A stretch of DNA of 64,000 nt from Psettodes erumei (lineage: Eukaryota > Chordata > Actinopteri > Pleuronectiformes > Psettodidae). The notes beneath the pieces were generated by a model that ran no database searches, was not told the DNA's origin, and was given only the letters and a program-made list of their open reading frames with translations. Shown here piece by piece: positions 47,701-57,208 of this stretch (the stretch's first letter is position 1; every line of letters starts with the position of its first letter). Both the position numbers and the translations under genes were made by a program. The stretch lies in the NCBI GenBank assembly GCA_016785225.1, contig JAFBJZ010000891.1:310001-374000 (forward strand). Reading direction: 5' to 3'.

Positions 47701-50097
47701 TCAGCTAATCAGTCACAGAGCCAGATGTGAGACAGCCACATCGGTGGAGGCTGAATATCTGTTTGTAGCAGCACGTTGCAGGAAAAGGATTTTTTTCTCT
47801 GAGATAAACAACAGTTCAACAAACACACAGATGTTGAGACCAAAAAGTTATTTTTATGAGTGAAGAAAATAAGCAGAGCGTGGCTCAGCCATACCAGCTG
47901 TTAAGAAAAGAGAAAGAGGAATTGGTGATAAACACATGGGATATTAACAAGGTACTTCTCAATCTCCAGAAACCTTTTGCAACTTTATTCGCTGGTTGTA
48001 CAATATCCTGGTTCTGACCTCTACATTCATCGGACAATGAAGAGCCGTGATTTGGCTGCAGGACAGGTCCAGCCAGCCAAGGATCAGGCCTACAGGAGAG
48101 GCAGGTACACGATGAAGAGAGAAACTACCACAGCCCAGGAGAGTCTCAGCAAGTCTCAGCTTCAGTTTCATGATCTGCCTTCCCCTTTTGGAAAAAACTT
48201 CAAAACACATTCTCTGCGTCAATTCTTCTGCCACACTTTACTCAGAATCTTTCTTTGGTTTCAAAGTGAAGAAAGCTGACCACTAATGATCTGAGCTCCC
48301 ATCCCGTCCTGACACCCAAGCTCCCGCCCCAGGACTGAGGGGCTGAACATCTCAGTCAGGCTGCGCCGAGCCCACAGGCCCTGGTTGATATGCACTTGTA
48401 CGCCTGAGTCAGCCCATCCACCAGGTCCAACAACCAGTGGCTCAAACCACAGATGAAAACAATGCCTGATTCCTTCAGGTGGTTCTGGTTCTGTTGTGAG
48501 CAACTGCTTGATGCTGTAGGTGATAAAGCTCATAAGCTCATCAATGGCCCTGTGTGAGCTCGCTTCAACATCATTTAGTTTGTGGTCTGCGTCCCTCTAG
48601 CTCCAGTCACACATGGATCACCTTCCACATAAACGCCACCACAACAATCACCATCAGTAATCAATATCCTCTGAAACCAATGGCTGCAGCAGTGGAACAG
48701 ATCAATCATCGCTACTGTCTTTCCACACAAATACAAAGAGGACACTAATGTTAGTGCTCAGGCCTCTTTATTTCCATACTCATAAAATCACCTGTCATGT
48801 ATGCTTGTTCTACAGAGTTTAAAAAGCCTACTTCCTGCTCAACAAGACAGGGGTGGGGAGCTGGGGAGGCAATTGAAGCTGCTCCCGTCAGAGGGGAGGA
48901 GCTCCGACAGGCAGACAGACAGGGCCGGACAGGACAGGAAACATGCACAATCATCACAGTCAGCTGGTGCTCCCAGAAGCTGCAACTAAATGCCACACAG
49001 GCAGCTGGTGGCACCTTTTTCAGTCCAGTACCAACAAAGCCTGGACTGTTGACACCTGTGGTGGTGCATGCACTGCTTGTTACTGAACTTGGTAGACTGC
49101 TGTGTGGATGACTGTGTGCCCTGTGTGTGTCTCAGTGTACGTGCATCACCCAGTGAGAAAGGCCAGTAACAATGGGTGGGGTGTGAAGATTGTAATGCAA
49201 GTATTTTATGAATATTCATCTGACTCTGAATCCTTTCTCATTTGAATGAGGGATTTCAATTTGATTGTACTGTGGACAAAATACCTGTTGTGTGCTTGAT
49301 GGAGACAAAGAGAGGCTTCATTTTTTTAAATTCCTGATTACATTAGAAATCGTTCTCATAGAACTGTCATAGCAATTATATGAGAGCTTTGTTTAACTTC
49401 ACTCACATCGCACTCACAAACATACGAGTAGGAAGGATCTGTTTGTCCATTGTGAGCCAGCCCTGACCCAGAAAGCTGTTGGAAAATGTCCGTGTTGACT
49501 GGTCCTCTGTCCAGTCGAGCCCGCTGTGTTGACAGTGCTTTGTGACACCTGGTCTCACCTGTCTGTCAATTCAACGTTAACGTTAACGGTACCGTTCATG
49601 TGTGGACTGAATCTAAAGCTCATTAGCCAATTAGCGTGCTCGTGACTTCAGCTACTTCTCGGTGCTAACCCGGCACCGCCAGAATTGTTAATTGGCTGTC
49701 CGGACGTTTTCTTGGGCATCGGCTGTCAGAGCCTGAGCGCTCAGGTGTCACTGGACACCTCTGTCTGGACTCCGTGCCCCCTCCTGTCAACGCACAGCTG
49801 CTTAGTCACAGTCCGGTCTGCTAGCCGCCTGTTAGCGCGGAGCTAATGTCAGCCAGAGCACACACAGGCCAAACGATGCTAGCCACCCCGCCTAGGCTCG
49901 GTAGCGGCGGCTGTGAGAGTGAAAGTCGAGGCCACCTTACCTTCGGACGTCAGTCTGCAGAAAGGCCGGAGCAGCTCGGCGAAATTCAAATTGTTCTTGC
50001 GAGTCACTCTCTCCGCCTCTTCACTGCATAAGACGGCCACCATCGGGACAAACGAGTCCTGAACGAACTCCTGGACAGACTGAACACATTGGGCCAT
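23849..50097 (-). CDS. trappc8: Trafficking protein particle complex subunit 8 (TRAPPC8, Trs85 homologue), complete
   Basis: TRAPPC8 is the defining subunit of TRAPP III, the Rab1 exchange factor complex acting in ER-Golgi transport and autophagy. Coding exons, 5' to 3' on the minus strand: 49941-50097, 46733-46942, 43155-43223, 41206-41380, 40805-40958, 40459-40549, 37617-37879, 36794-36909, 36522-36672, 36045-36145, 35371-35476, 34785-34916, 33790-34014, 32624-32729, 32256-32450, 31815-31987, 31616-31690, 31401-31506, 30639-30796, 29361-29794, 28644-28800, 28446-28542, 27391-27459, 27239-27297, 26657-26860, 26092-26193, 25343-25482, 24545-24634, 23849-24083. They sum to 4350 nt in one frame, 1449 codons plus stop; the human protein is about 1435. 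All introns fit GT-AG. The start MAQCVQSVQE and the blocks WFIPNTLKYYVLLHDV, LTLNDHDRIRQFIQEFTFRG, SLAEDHINFTIGRQS and YNLNTPRVFAK are family hallmarks: Trs85 region, helical repeats, C-terminal beta domains. Exon 3 is shorter and divergent. No lesion was seen. Confidence 0.97.
24181..24265 (+). repeat. Direct repeat copy 1, downstream of trappc8 exon 28
   Basis: GGGACCTTCCCTGG...ACTACTGAAAAT...ACTGGCCA matches the stretch at 24948-25024 with small gaps. It resembles the tail of a common fish interspersed repeat. It lies in the last intron. Confidence 0.6.
24948..25024 (+). repeat. Direct repeat copy 2, upstream of trappc8 exon 28
   Basis: GGGACCTTACCTGC...ACTACTGAAAAT...ACTGGCCA is the same unit as at 24181-24265, in the same orientation. 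The two copies flank the 90-nt exon 28 (24545-24634). Confidence 0.6.
26042..26083. repeat. (GT)14(GA)n microsatellite next to trappc8 exon 26 donor
   Basis: On the transcribed strand this is (CT)n followed by (CA)14, starting about 9 nt after the 5' splice site of exon 26 (exon 26092-26193, donor GTCAGT). Confidence 0.95.
36239..36270. repeat. (GT)n microsatellite in a trappc8 intron
   Basis: An interrupted GT run in the intron between exons at 36045-36145 and 36522-36672. In the transcript it is a CA run about 95 nt upstream of the exon 10 acceptor. Confidence 0.9.
38681..38722. repeat. (TG)21 microsatellite in a trappc8 intron
   Basis: The longest dinucleotide run in the window, inside a GT-rich region (about 38540-38722) of the intron between exons 6 and 7. 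It creates long open frames rich in Cys and Val that are not genes. Confidence 0.95.
38955..39904. repeat. Unclassified interspersed repeat ending in nested hairpins
   Basis: This CpG-containing stretch differs in composition from the surrounding AT-rich intron. It includes phrases common in fish non-autonomous repeats (CCCCATTCATTCCTATGGGA near 39632-39652). It ends at 39843-39900 in stacked palindromes: GCATTGC/GCAATGC, an outer TGCTTGCAATGC/GCATTGCAAGCA pair (39847-39858 and 39888-39899) and an inner AGTCTAC/GTAGACT pair (39861-39867 and 39871-39877). Class and left boundary are uncertain. Confidence 0.45.
42240..42845 (-). mobile_element. Tc1-like transposase fragment in a trappc8 intron
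   Basis: On the minus strand DNARLHVAGV...DAMDWPARSPDLNPIEHIWD (42500-42640) gives the second Asp and the Glu of a DD34E core. The open frame continues to RGGHTHY and a stop at 42328-42330. The N-terminal half is missing. A left end with ATTACAGGCTGATCCAACTT near 42270 may belong to its terminal repeat. Confidence 0.85.
43832..45419 (+). mobile_element. Tc1-like transposon, 1.59 kb, with frame-broken transposase
   Basis: Inverted repeats begin CAGGTGCTGGCCAGTAAATT at 43832 and end with the complement at 45419. TA flanks both ends (43830-43831 and 45420-45421). Transposase starts MGKTSDLTVVQKMTID at 44149. It is open to TGA at 44359-44361, then continues in the frame 44358-45050 (230 codons) with FSDESKF (first Asp, near 44590), FQQDLAPAHSAKT (second Asp, near 44853) and LNPIENLWGIVKRK (Glu, near 44950). 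A third frame change near 45040 leads to the usual end EAKGAPTKY. Two indels separate it from a full-length protein. It lies in trappc8 intron 2. Confidence 0.95.
47251..47865 (+). mobile_element. hAT-type transposon fragment (BED-finger region) in trappc8 intron 1
   Basis: AGTGCTGGGCAGTG at 47252 resembles hAT termini. A broken reading set downstream (about 47540-47660) contains KKSDVDQTIMQ and a CKCC-type pair, like the start of a BED zinc finger of hAT transposases. Stops interrupt it. No catalytic domain is seen. Confidence 0.45.
48261..48597 (-). other. Unassigned open reading frame in trappc8 intron 1
   Basis: On the minus strand a 111-codon open stretch runs from after TAG (about 48598) to the stop at 48261-48263. 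It has a coding-like composition (SSHRAIDELMSFITYSIKQL, EPPEGIRHCFHLWFEPL, VHINQGLWARRSLTEMFS). The first ATG is at 48531-48533. An AG sits just upstream, as in a splice acceptor. I do not recognise the family. It could be a captured exon, a processed pseudogene piece or transposon sequence. Confidence 0.3.
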
Positions 50098-50350
50098 GTC
50101 GGACCAGCGTCGAAACCTAGCTAACACACACAACTGTGTCACTTGTCCTATGAATTAAGAGAACCCGTCTATTTCATTGCTTAAGACAAGTCCTCGTCTA
50201 TTTGCAGACAACAGCCATGTTGAATTCGCCAACCCACTTCCTGTGTAGGGCTGACACGGTCAGGTGATGCCTGACACTGGGGCAGGGACGAACACTTCCT
50301 TTTCCGCTCCCGTTGTTTGGAAACGTCGATGTCATCCGGGGCCTGCTACG
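50098..50350 (-). promoter_or_regulatory. trappc8: Probable TATA-less promoter and 5' UTR of trappc8
   Basis: On the minus strand upstream of the ATG there is an ETS/GABP-type site CACAGGAAGTGGG (50233-50245). A YY1-like CAACATGGCTGT lies at 50211-50222. A second GGAAGTG lies near 50290. ETS plus YY1 without TATA is typical of housekeeping start sites. The exact start site is not visible; it probably lies within about 130 bp of the ATG. Confidence 0.55.
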
Positions 50351-52222
50351 GGTTCAACAAACGCTGACCCTGAACTCCGAGCTCACAACCCAGATCAGCT
50401 GTTCCAGAACAGAACAGAACGCCGGATCAGAGGGCGTTCAGTCACTCTGAGTTGAGTGTGCATGGTGAATGGAAAAAGTCATCATCAATGGAGCTCCGAT
50501 ACAACGATTCACCATGGCAACGAGTAAATAACGAACAACGCTTCCACTTTAAGCCAGTGAAGCGAGAGAGGTTAACGTGTTACATTTATGTACATATATC
50601 TAAAACAAAGCACACGACAGCAGGGAAAGCGCCTGGGATGGAAAAAGATTCAGTGAGTTAACACTGTGACACTGTAGCTCAGCTTGATCCACTCAGTTGT
50701 TATTCCTTCAAAAAAACTCGCACAGATTTGTGTTATTATTTACAGTGATTACTGTAGTAATGTACGGCACAAATAAATACATATTAATAATAATAATTTC
50801 TGTGCAGGTTCAATGAAGGACACCCTGACAGTTGGCTTTATGCTCATGCAGTCACAGTGTTACAAAGCCAGGCGTGTATAGGTTTTATTCTGAGGATAAT
50901 TCGACTAAGTGTTTTAAAGATCACTGTCCTTACAAACCTGATGAATTGATAATAAAGGCGGCAACGTTTGAGAAAGAACGTAAGAAAGGCTGTAGGTAAC
51001 AAACTTTCCAAACCATAGTTAGCTAGTGTTAAAGTGATCTCTCGGAACTGAAAAAAACAAAAACAAAATTAGAGTAGTAGTATTAGCTCACTCACAAATG
51101 AAAGATAAATACGTAAATTGTGCTCTTGATTGGAACGTTTTGATTTAGCCATGTTCCTTTTGCATAAATGTGTTTGAGTCCGTCTGAATGATGCTCCTAT
51201 TGTACTCACAGGATCTGCTTTATTTCCTCCTGTTTGAGCAACGTTTGTTAAAAACTAGAGAAACCAGCTGCTTTGGAAAATTACTGAGCCTTAAACAGGT
51301 AAAACAACAGCAATTTAAAATGTGTGCATGCAGTGAATGTCCTGCACTGAGTCAAACACAAATGAATTGCTGTTTGACTGCTATTGCAGCCATTTCCCCA
51401 TTTACTCAAATCAAACAAACCCATGATCCCACAGCCAGAGTAAATTTCACCATGCAGCCTCAGTCTGCTTGCTCTGGAATTGTGCACCAGAAACACTGGC
51501 CATTTAATGAGATGCAGACTTTTCCCATCAGTCAGGTGAATGTGCTGGAAATGTGTAGCACATTCCCAGCAGAGAGAGGGTGAATAAGTCACGTGGGAGG
51601 TCTCATCGGTGTAAATAATTGCTCAGATGTTCCCCGTCCTTAAAAAGAAAAATATATATACACTAGACTTCATCTATCAACTATGTCTCCAAAGAAATCT
51701 AGATCTGTGCATAACTGTCAATATGCACAAGAAAAAAGGTATTCATGATGTTTACATATGCAAAGTATCATCAGCAATAATACATCTAACAGTCTGCATG
51801 GCTGGGCTCCAGCTTTACCAGGCTCATTCAAAGACACTACAACTATACATGGTGAACAACAAGGGCACACTTGTTGTCACCAACATGGAACAAGGTTAAG
51901 ATAAAAACACACACAACAGGACACAGGAAGCAAGACAAGTCAATTCAGTATCACCTATGCAAGATCAGTTTCAGAAGTCAAAGAGAAGTGAGTTGATTGA
52001 AATTAAATCCCAAGAGAATTACAATTACCAAAAACAGTAGAGGACCATCCAGCTGTAGACGATATCATCTATGCAATCACCCACGAGGCAACCCTGACAT
52101 GATCATACTGGGTCGGAAAACCCAGTGAATCACACTCAAACAAATGGTATTATGGACACACAGTGGTATCACAGTGGTACTTGTGTATCAATCACACTGA
52201 CAGAACTGAGAAACACAAATTG
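50351..52222. other. Intergenic region between trappc8 and commd2
   Basis: No gene, repeat boundary or RNA gene is recognised. Open frames here are short and of low coding character. The distal part is AT-rich. Confidence 0.5.
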
Positions 52223-52891
52223 TTTATTTAGCCTTTTCTCTTCTTTTTAACGAAGATCATTTTCCACTGGCCCAGCAATTTGCAGGAGGTGAGGTGAGGG
52301 CACTGAAACACAAGGAAATTAACAGCAACAAAAAAAACTTTACTCCAGAATCTCTCACTCGCAACTTTCGTACAGACAAAAAGTGCATTACTGCATCTGC
52401 TGTTATATACAAAGAAGCATTGTGTCAAAAAAGAACGCACCTAAAAGTGGATTACCCCACGCTTAAGTTATACTGCTGCAACACTTCAGTGCACTGCATG
52501 GGCGCACTTACCCATGCAGTGCTTACCTGTCTTAATCAGCATCATCAGCCGCCGTGTGCGTAATGTTTGGTTTACTCCTTGAAGTTAGGGCCCCTCTGTT
52601 GGCTTTGACAAAGCACAAGAATGGTGCAAATCTCTGCCTTACACTTTAATGCAATGTCAGCAGCACTGTAGGTATCGTACATACAATACAGGCAGCGCCA
52701 TTTGGCTTGTATCACAACTTGGGCATAAAAAAAAAGACAAACCATTTGCCATTCAGATAGGAAGGAACCTGGATTAGCATCCAAGTCCATCCAATGCAGT
52801 GATGACCACAGACATAGTGCTTAATGTTTTCCAAGTATAAAGGCAGTAACATGGTGTTTTTTAGGTGGCAGGAGGAAAGAGACCCGGAAGA
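52223..52891 (-). terminator. commd2: 3' UTR and poly(A) signal of commd2
   Basis: On the minus strand AATAAA lies at 52223-52228, about 665 nt after the commd2 stop codon. It is the first such signal downstream, so it is the likely cleavage signal. Confidence 0.55.
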
Positions 52892-55326
52892 TTATTTGAT
52901 GTTGCGCAATATGCGGCGAGAGTGACTGGTCTTCATGGCAGCTAGAGCGGCCTCTAGTGTGGCGATGAGGTGCAGGAGGGTGCTGGGGTCTGTCTGGAGA
53001 ACACTGCTGCTGTGGTCACTGTGACTATCACAACCCCTTGTTAGAAGCAGACGCATCGTCAGTATGGGAATGACCTGCTGATGGGCTAAACGACTCGCCA
53101 ACTGGCAACGTGACAGAAAAACAAAGGGGAGAAAAGAAACCTGGATATCAATAGACTGAACCTTAACAGCTCCAAGCACCAAAAACACAAACTGTGTTAG
53201 CACAGGTTACAAATATAAACCACTATGTGGTTTTTCAGTTTGTAGCTTGTACCCTGTATTTCTCCTGTCCACATGCCTGTAGGCTCACAAGGTCTAATGG
53301 AGAGCCCTTCACTGAGCTTAGCAACTGATTAAAATGATTCAGTTCTCAAAAACAGTGACACATGCACACCTGTACATCCAGTCTCCATTCCAGGTTGTGG
53401 TAGGCAGGCAGTTTGGAGGGCAGCTGACTGAGGATGCTGCGAATCTGACTGTGGTGCTGCAGGTAGAGCTGCAACAACAACAACACACGCACACTCAGTG
53501 GGAGAGCAGTGAACTGTCTGTATATCACTCAAAAGAGCTCCTTAACATGAAGCAAAACTCATTAAAAGTCACCTGTAAGAGGATCTGGTTGAGCTCATTA
53601 CCAAACCCCAAGGCTAACACTGAGTCCAGGAAATCCACTTCGGAGATCTACACAGACGCACACATACACAGAACAGTTACACTGGCCACTGTTAATCTTC
53701 ACCACAGCTGGTAAAATATCTGGCTCACTGGTTTTTGTTTTTTTAGAGTTCCAAGATGACAATGGTTACACAGAAAAGAATACCAGACATTACTAGTGTT
53801 TGTTACTGAACCCTGACATTGGTGTTACTGAGTACTAATTCACAGTACATCAAACTGTGAGGAATTTTGATGAGAGAGTAACAGAGTGCAGACAGGAAGA
53901 GAGAGAGCGAGGATAACGCGAGTACGTCATCACTCCTGCGACTCACTGAAGTCACAGTGAGTCGACGCTGAGTGTGGTTAAAAAAGTCAATGCAGACAAC
54001 GCTCACTGCATTATTTGCGATACAAAATGCAGACTGGCCAAAGACAGCACGTCTAACCTGAGGAAAAACCTGCTCAAAAAATATATGTTCATATATCTAA
54101 AAGCTGATGAGTGGGCCATGTTTGCTAGCCTGAAAAAAACAAGTCCCCTGCAGCAGCCATAGTTAATGTTAGCACACCTACAGCCAGTTGGCATGTTGAA
54201 CTCCCAGGGATGACAAAATATTAAACCAGATATCATCCATATCTTCAGCTAGTTGATTAGAAAGTCGGACTGCTTTGAAATAACTGGGCTTTTTTCACAG
54301 CCCTGGCTCACATTAGATTAACATTTTACTCGCATTAGCCTACACAGAGCCACTGGTTGCATCCAACTATTTGGTGTCTAAACTGTTCCAAATAAATGAC
54401 TAAATGTAAGAAATAAATAACAATGTTGAAATTGAGAAGTTTGTTCTTATTTTGTTGTGACTAAAATTATTTTTTTTTTATTATTAACACTGTTGGGTAT
54501 GAGTATCAAATTCAGGGAACCAGTGCTGTATTGGTCCAAATGTGAAGAGGGCCCAACCCTGCATGTTACTAAATGTTAAAAACAACGGCCTGGCCCTGTC
54601 TGACGGCTCTTGGAATTCAGAGGTTGTCTAGACAATGTTAGACAGGGGGCAGGAAAATGAAGAATCACCATGTGCTTGGAGCTCTCTGTCATCAGGAACA
54701 TCAGGCCTTCCACTCCATGCTGCACCAGGTCCACAGGAACACACAGCTTCCCTGCAAGCATCAAGCGGTGCATTACAGATTTACTGCTATGGTGTAAGAT
54801 ACGCAAACATACCCAAATGATTATTAACTTAAACCACCCTTATCATCCTGTGCATTGTTGCATTTTACATATTACATACATTCACCAAACACTCCATTAG
54901 CAACATTTCTTTGTGCAGTTATCCAATTAGGCAATCATGTGGCAGCAATACAACACGTAAATTCCTACACAAGAAAACCCTCCAACAGTACAAATCCATG
55001 GACCCAACCTGCCTTGTGTCCACAGTGGAGGCTGCTGTTGGTGTAACGGTGTGGAGAAGGATTTCTTGGTACACTGTGGGTCCTTAATACCTTAATCACT
55101 TAAGGTCTGAATGTCAAAGCATTTCTGACTATTGCTGCTCACAACATAAAGTTCATCCCTTTATGGCCACAGTTTCCCTTCTGATGGCTACTTCCATGTC
55201 ACAATGATAATTATTAAAGCAGTAGTGATGACAGGGTTAAAGTCTTACTGGCTGCTCCCTCATAGATCTTGGGGCTACTTCCTCTCCTTAGGAACTCCAG
55301 TGCTATGCGACCAAACTCTCCAACCA
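52892..55326 (-). CDS. commd2: COMM domain-containing protein 2, exons 2-6 (first coding exon not found)
   Basis: COMMD proteins form a heteromeric ring in the Commander complex, which recycles endosomal cargo. Minus-strand exons are 55249-55326, 54669-54751, 53573-53647, 53370-53468 and 52892-53101, with consistent phases and GT-AG junctions. They encode GEFGRIALEFLRRGSSPKIY, VQHGVEGLMFLMTESSKHM, EVDFLDSVLALGFGNELNQI, AYHNLEWRLDVQLASR and LQTDPSTLLHLIATLE, ending RRILRNIK. The WRLDVQLASR block opens the C-terminal COMM domain. About 181 residues are present; the human protein has 199, so only about 23 N-terminal residues are missing. I searched 56,983-59,089 and the visible lamin introns by eye and found no matching exon. 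A Tc1 element sits 9 bp upstream of the first visible exon. The visible exons themselves are undamaged, so the gene may still work. Confidence 0.93.
53900..54180 (+). mobile_element. hAT-type BED zinc-finger fragment in a commd2 intron
   Basis: The frame 53974-54162 reads NADNAHCIICDTKCRLAKDS and TSNLRKNLLKKY. This is the CxxC half of a BED finger, with the expected zinc-binding His residues replaced (Asn and Tyr). It is antisense to commd2. Only the N-terminal domain of the transposase is present. Confidence 0.7.
54874..55212 (+). mobile_element. Internally deleted Tc1-like relic in a commd2 intron
   Basis: A left end (CATTCACCAAACACTCCATT...GCAATCATGTGGCAGCAATA) is joined to transposase sequence ESMDPTCLVSTVEAAVG at about 54998-55050. 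It then runs to the phrase CATCCCTTTATGGCCACAGT near 55157-55176. The missing middle is most of the transposase. These phrases belong to a widespread fish Tc1-like family. Confidence 0.7.
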
Positions 55327-55335
55327 CTAAAGGAA

Positions 55336-56980
55336 CAGTCGTCCTCAAAATTATTCATACCCTTGCTAAATTGTGTGATTTTTGCATATTGTCATGAAAT
55401 GAACGCATGTTTTCAAATTTATGCATCAGTTATATGTGACCAACAATTGCAAGAATGACAACAATACAAAATGCAAAAAAATATTTATGTCTGGGGTATT
55501 GTATTGATGCAATCCCAAAAATGCCATGTTCAAAATTATTCATACCCCTGACAACATTTAAACAAAAATGTGCCAAATGTGGTAATTTTTGTCCAAGATG
55601 TCACAGTGGAATAAAACCCTTTATTTAAAATTGTTGACCAAATGTTAAAGCAAAAAAAGACATCTTTCCAGAAGAGTATAAATAGGGAAAAGTGTTCAGA
55701 TCATTCTCAATTCCTGGTCATCATGGTCAAGAAGAAAGAGCTCAGCGAAGACCACGGCAGCGTCTTGTTCGTACCCACAGTGAAGGAAAGGGTTACAAGG
55801 CCATTTCCAAGCAGTATGATGTCCCTGTTTCAACTGTCCAGAGCATCATCAACAAGCACAAGAGGTTCAACACTGTTAAAAACCTCAGTGGGCGTGGTCG
55901 GAAGCGTAAGGTTTCCCCCAAACTTGCTAGGAAAATCTGCAGAGAGGTCAACACCAACCCACAGACCACAACCAAGGCTCTAGTTGAAATGCTTGACCAG
56001 ACAGGGACAAAGGTATCAAGGTCCACCATTGAGCGAGTCTTGCATAGAGGAGGTCTCCATGGACGTACACCTCGGAAAAAACACCGTTGCTCACGAAGAA
56101 ACATCTGGTAGCTCGCCTGGCCTTTTGTAGACGCGCCATCTGAAACAAGATCCCAGCTTTTGGTCCACCATCCTGTGGTCTGATGAGACAAAGTTGGAGT
56201 TATTTGGCCATATGGATGCTCAATATGTCTGGAGGAAGAAAGGAGAAGCCTATAGACCAAAGAACACTGTGCCCACTGTCAAGTGTGGTGGTGGAAGCTT
56301 AATGCTATGGGGATGTTTCTCCTCCAGTGGCACAGGGAATCTTGTCAAGGTCCAAGGCATCATGAAAAAGGAGGATTACATAAGGATACTTGATGAAAAT
56401 GTGAAGGAATCTGCTGTGAAACTCCAGCTTGGCCACAACTGGATTTACCAAAACGACAATGATCCTAAACACACTGCCAAGATAGTGAAGAAATGGTTCA
56501 AGGACAATGATGTCAATGTCCTGGAATGGCCAAGTCAGAGTCCGGACCTGAACCCCATTGAAAACTTGTGGCATTACTTGAAGACCAGGGTGAGGGCGAG
56601 AGAAACCAACTAACCTGACTCAGCTTGAGGCATTTGCCAAAGAAGAGTGGGCCAACATCCCACAGGAGACATGCAGGAAGCTTGTGGACACATACAAGAA
56701 TCGTCTGGAAGCAGTCATAAAGAATAATGGCTATGCCATTGACTATTAAATAAAGACAATGGATTAGGGTATGAATAATTTTGAACGTGGCATTTTTTGG
56801 GAGTCCAATAATACAATACCCCAGAAATAAATATTTTGTTTGAATTTTGTATTGTTGTCATTCTTTCAATTGTTGGTCACATATAACTGATGCATAAATT
56901 TGAAAACATGCGTTCATTTCATGACAATATGCAAAAATCACACAATTTAGCAAGGGTATGAATAATTTTGAGGACGACTG
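55336..56980 (+). mobile_element. Tc1-like transposon, 1.65 kb, inserted at the commd2 splice acceptor
   Basis: Inverted repeats over 100 bp long start CAGTCGTCCTCAAAATTATT at 55336 and end with the complement at 56980. The right flank is TA (56981-56982). The left flank is AA (55334-55335), probably a decayed TA. Transposase reads MVKKKELSEDHGSVL from 55723, then shifts to the frame 55692-56111 (GYKAISKQYDVPVSTVQSII, paired-like HTH; STIERVLHRGGLHGRTPRKK). It continues in the frame 56194-56613 with YQNDNDPKHTAK (second Asp) and LNPIENLWHYLKTR (Glu). At least three indels or stops separate these parts, so it is not autonomous. It is antisense to commd2. Confidence 0.95.
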
Positions 56981-56982
56981 TA

Positions 56983-57208
56983 GGGACAAATAAAGGTTCC
57001 AGATGGTTCTGAGAAAGGTAGAGAGGTCAGAGAAAGGTTCTGTCCATTATTTCTGGGGTCAGTCATTACAGGGTTAAGAGCTGTGATTCGCTCAGCAGTG
57101 CTGGGTCTGTCACTTTACATATTATCCATGTGTCATAAATAAAGTTGGTTAAAAAAAAAGTAGTCCAGCGTGAGGAACATCAACAACTAACAATGTATAT
57201 GTAAAACA
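56983..57208. other. Short intergenic stretch between the Tc1 element and the lamin 3' end
   Basis: No coding sequence, including no commd2 first exon, is seen on either strand. The left end carries the pyrimidine-rich tract (minus strand ATTTGTCCCTA) that the Tc1 element separated from the commd2 acceptor. Confidence 0.5.

Noticed and set aside
49570..49598. Palindromic AACGTTAACGTTAACGG stretch in trappc8 intron 1
   Set aside because: Short self-complementary tract of a kind common in fish genomes; no element boundary or function visible.
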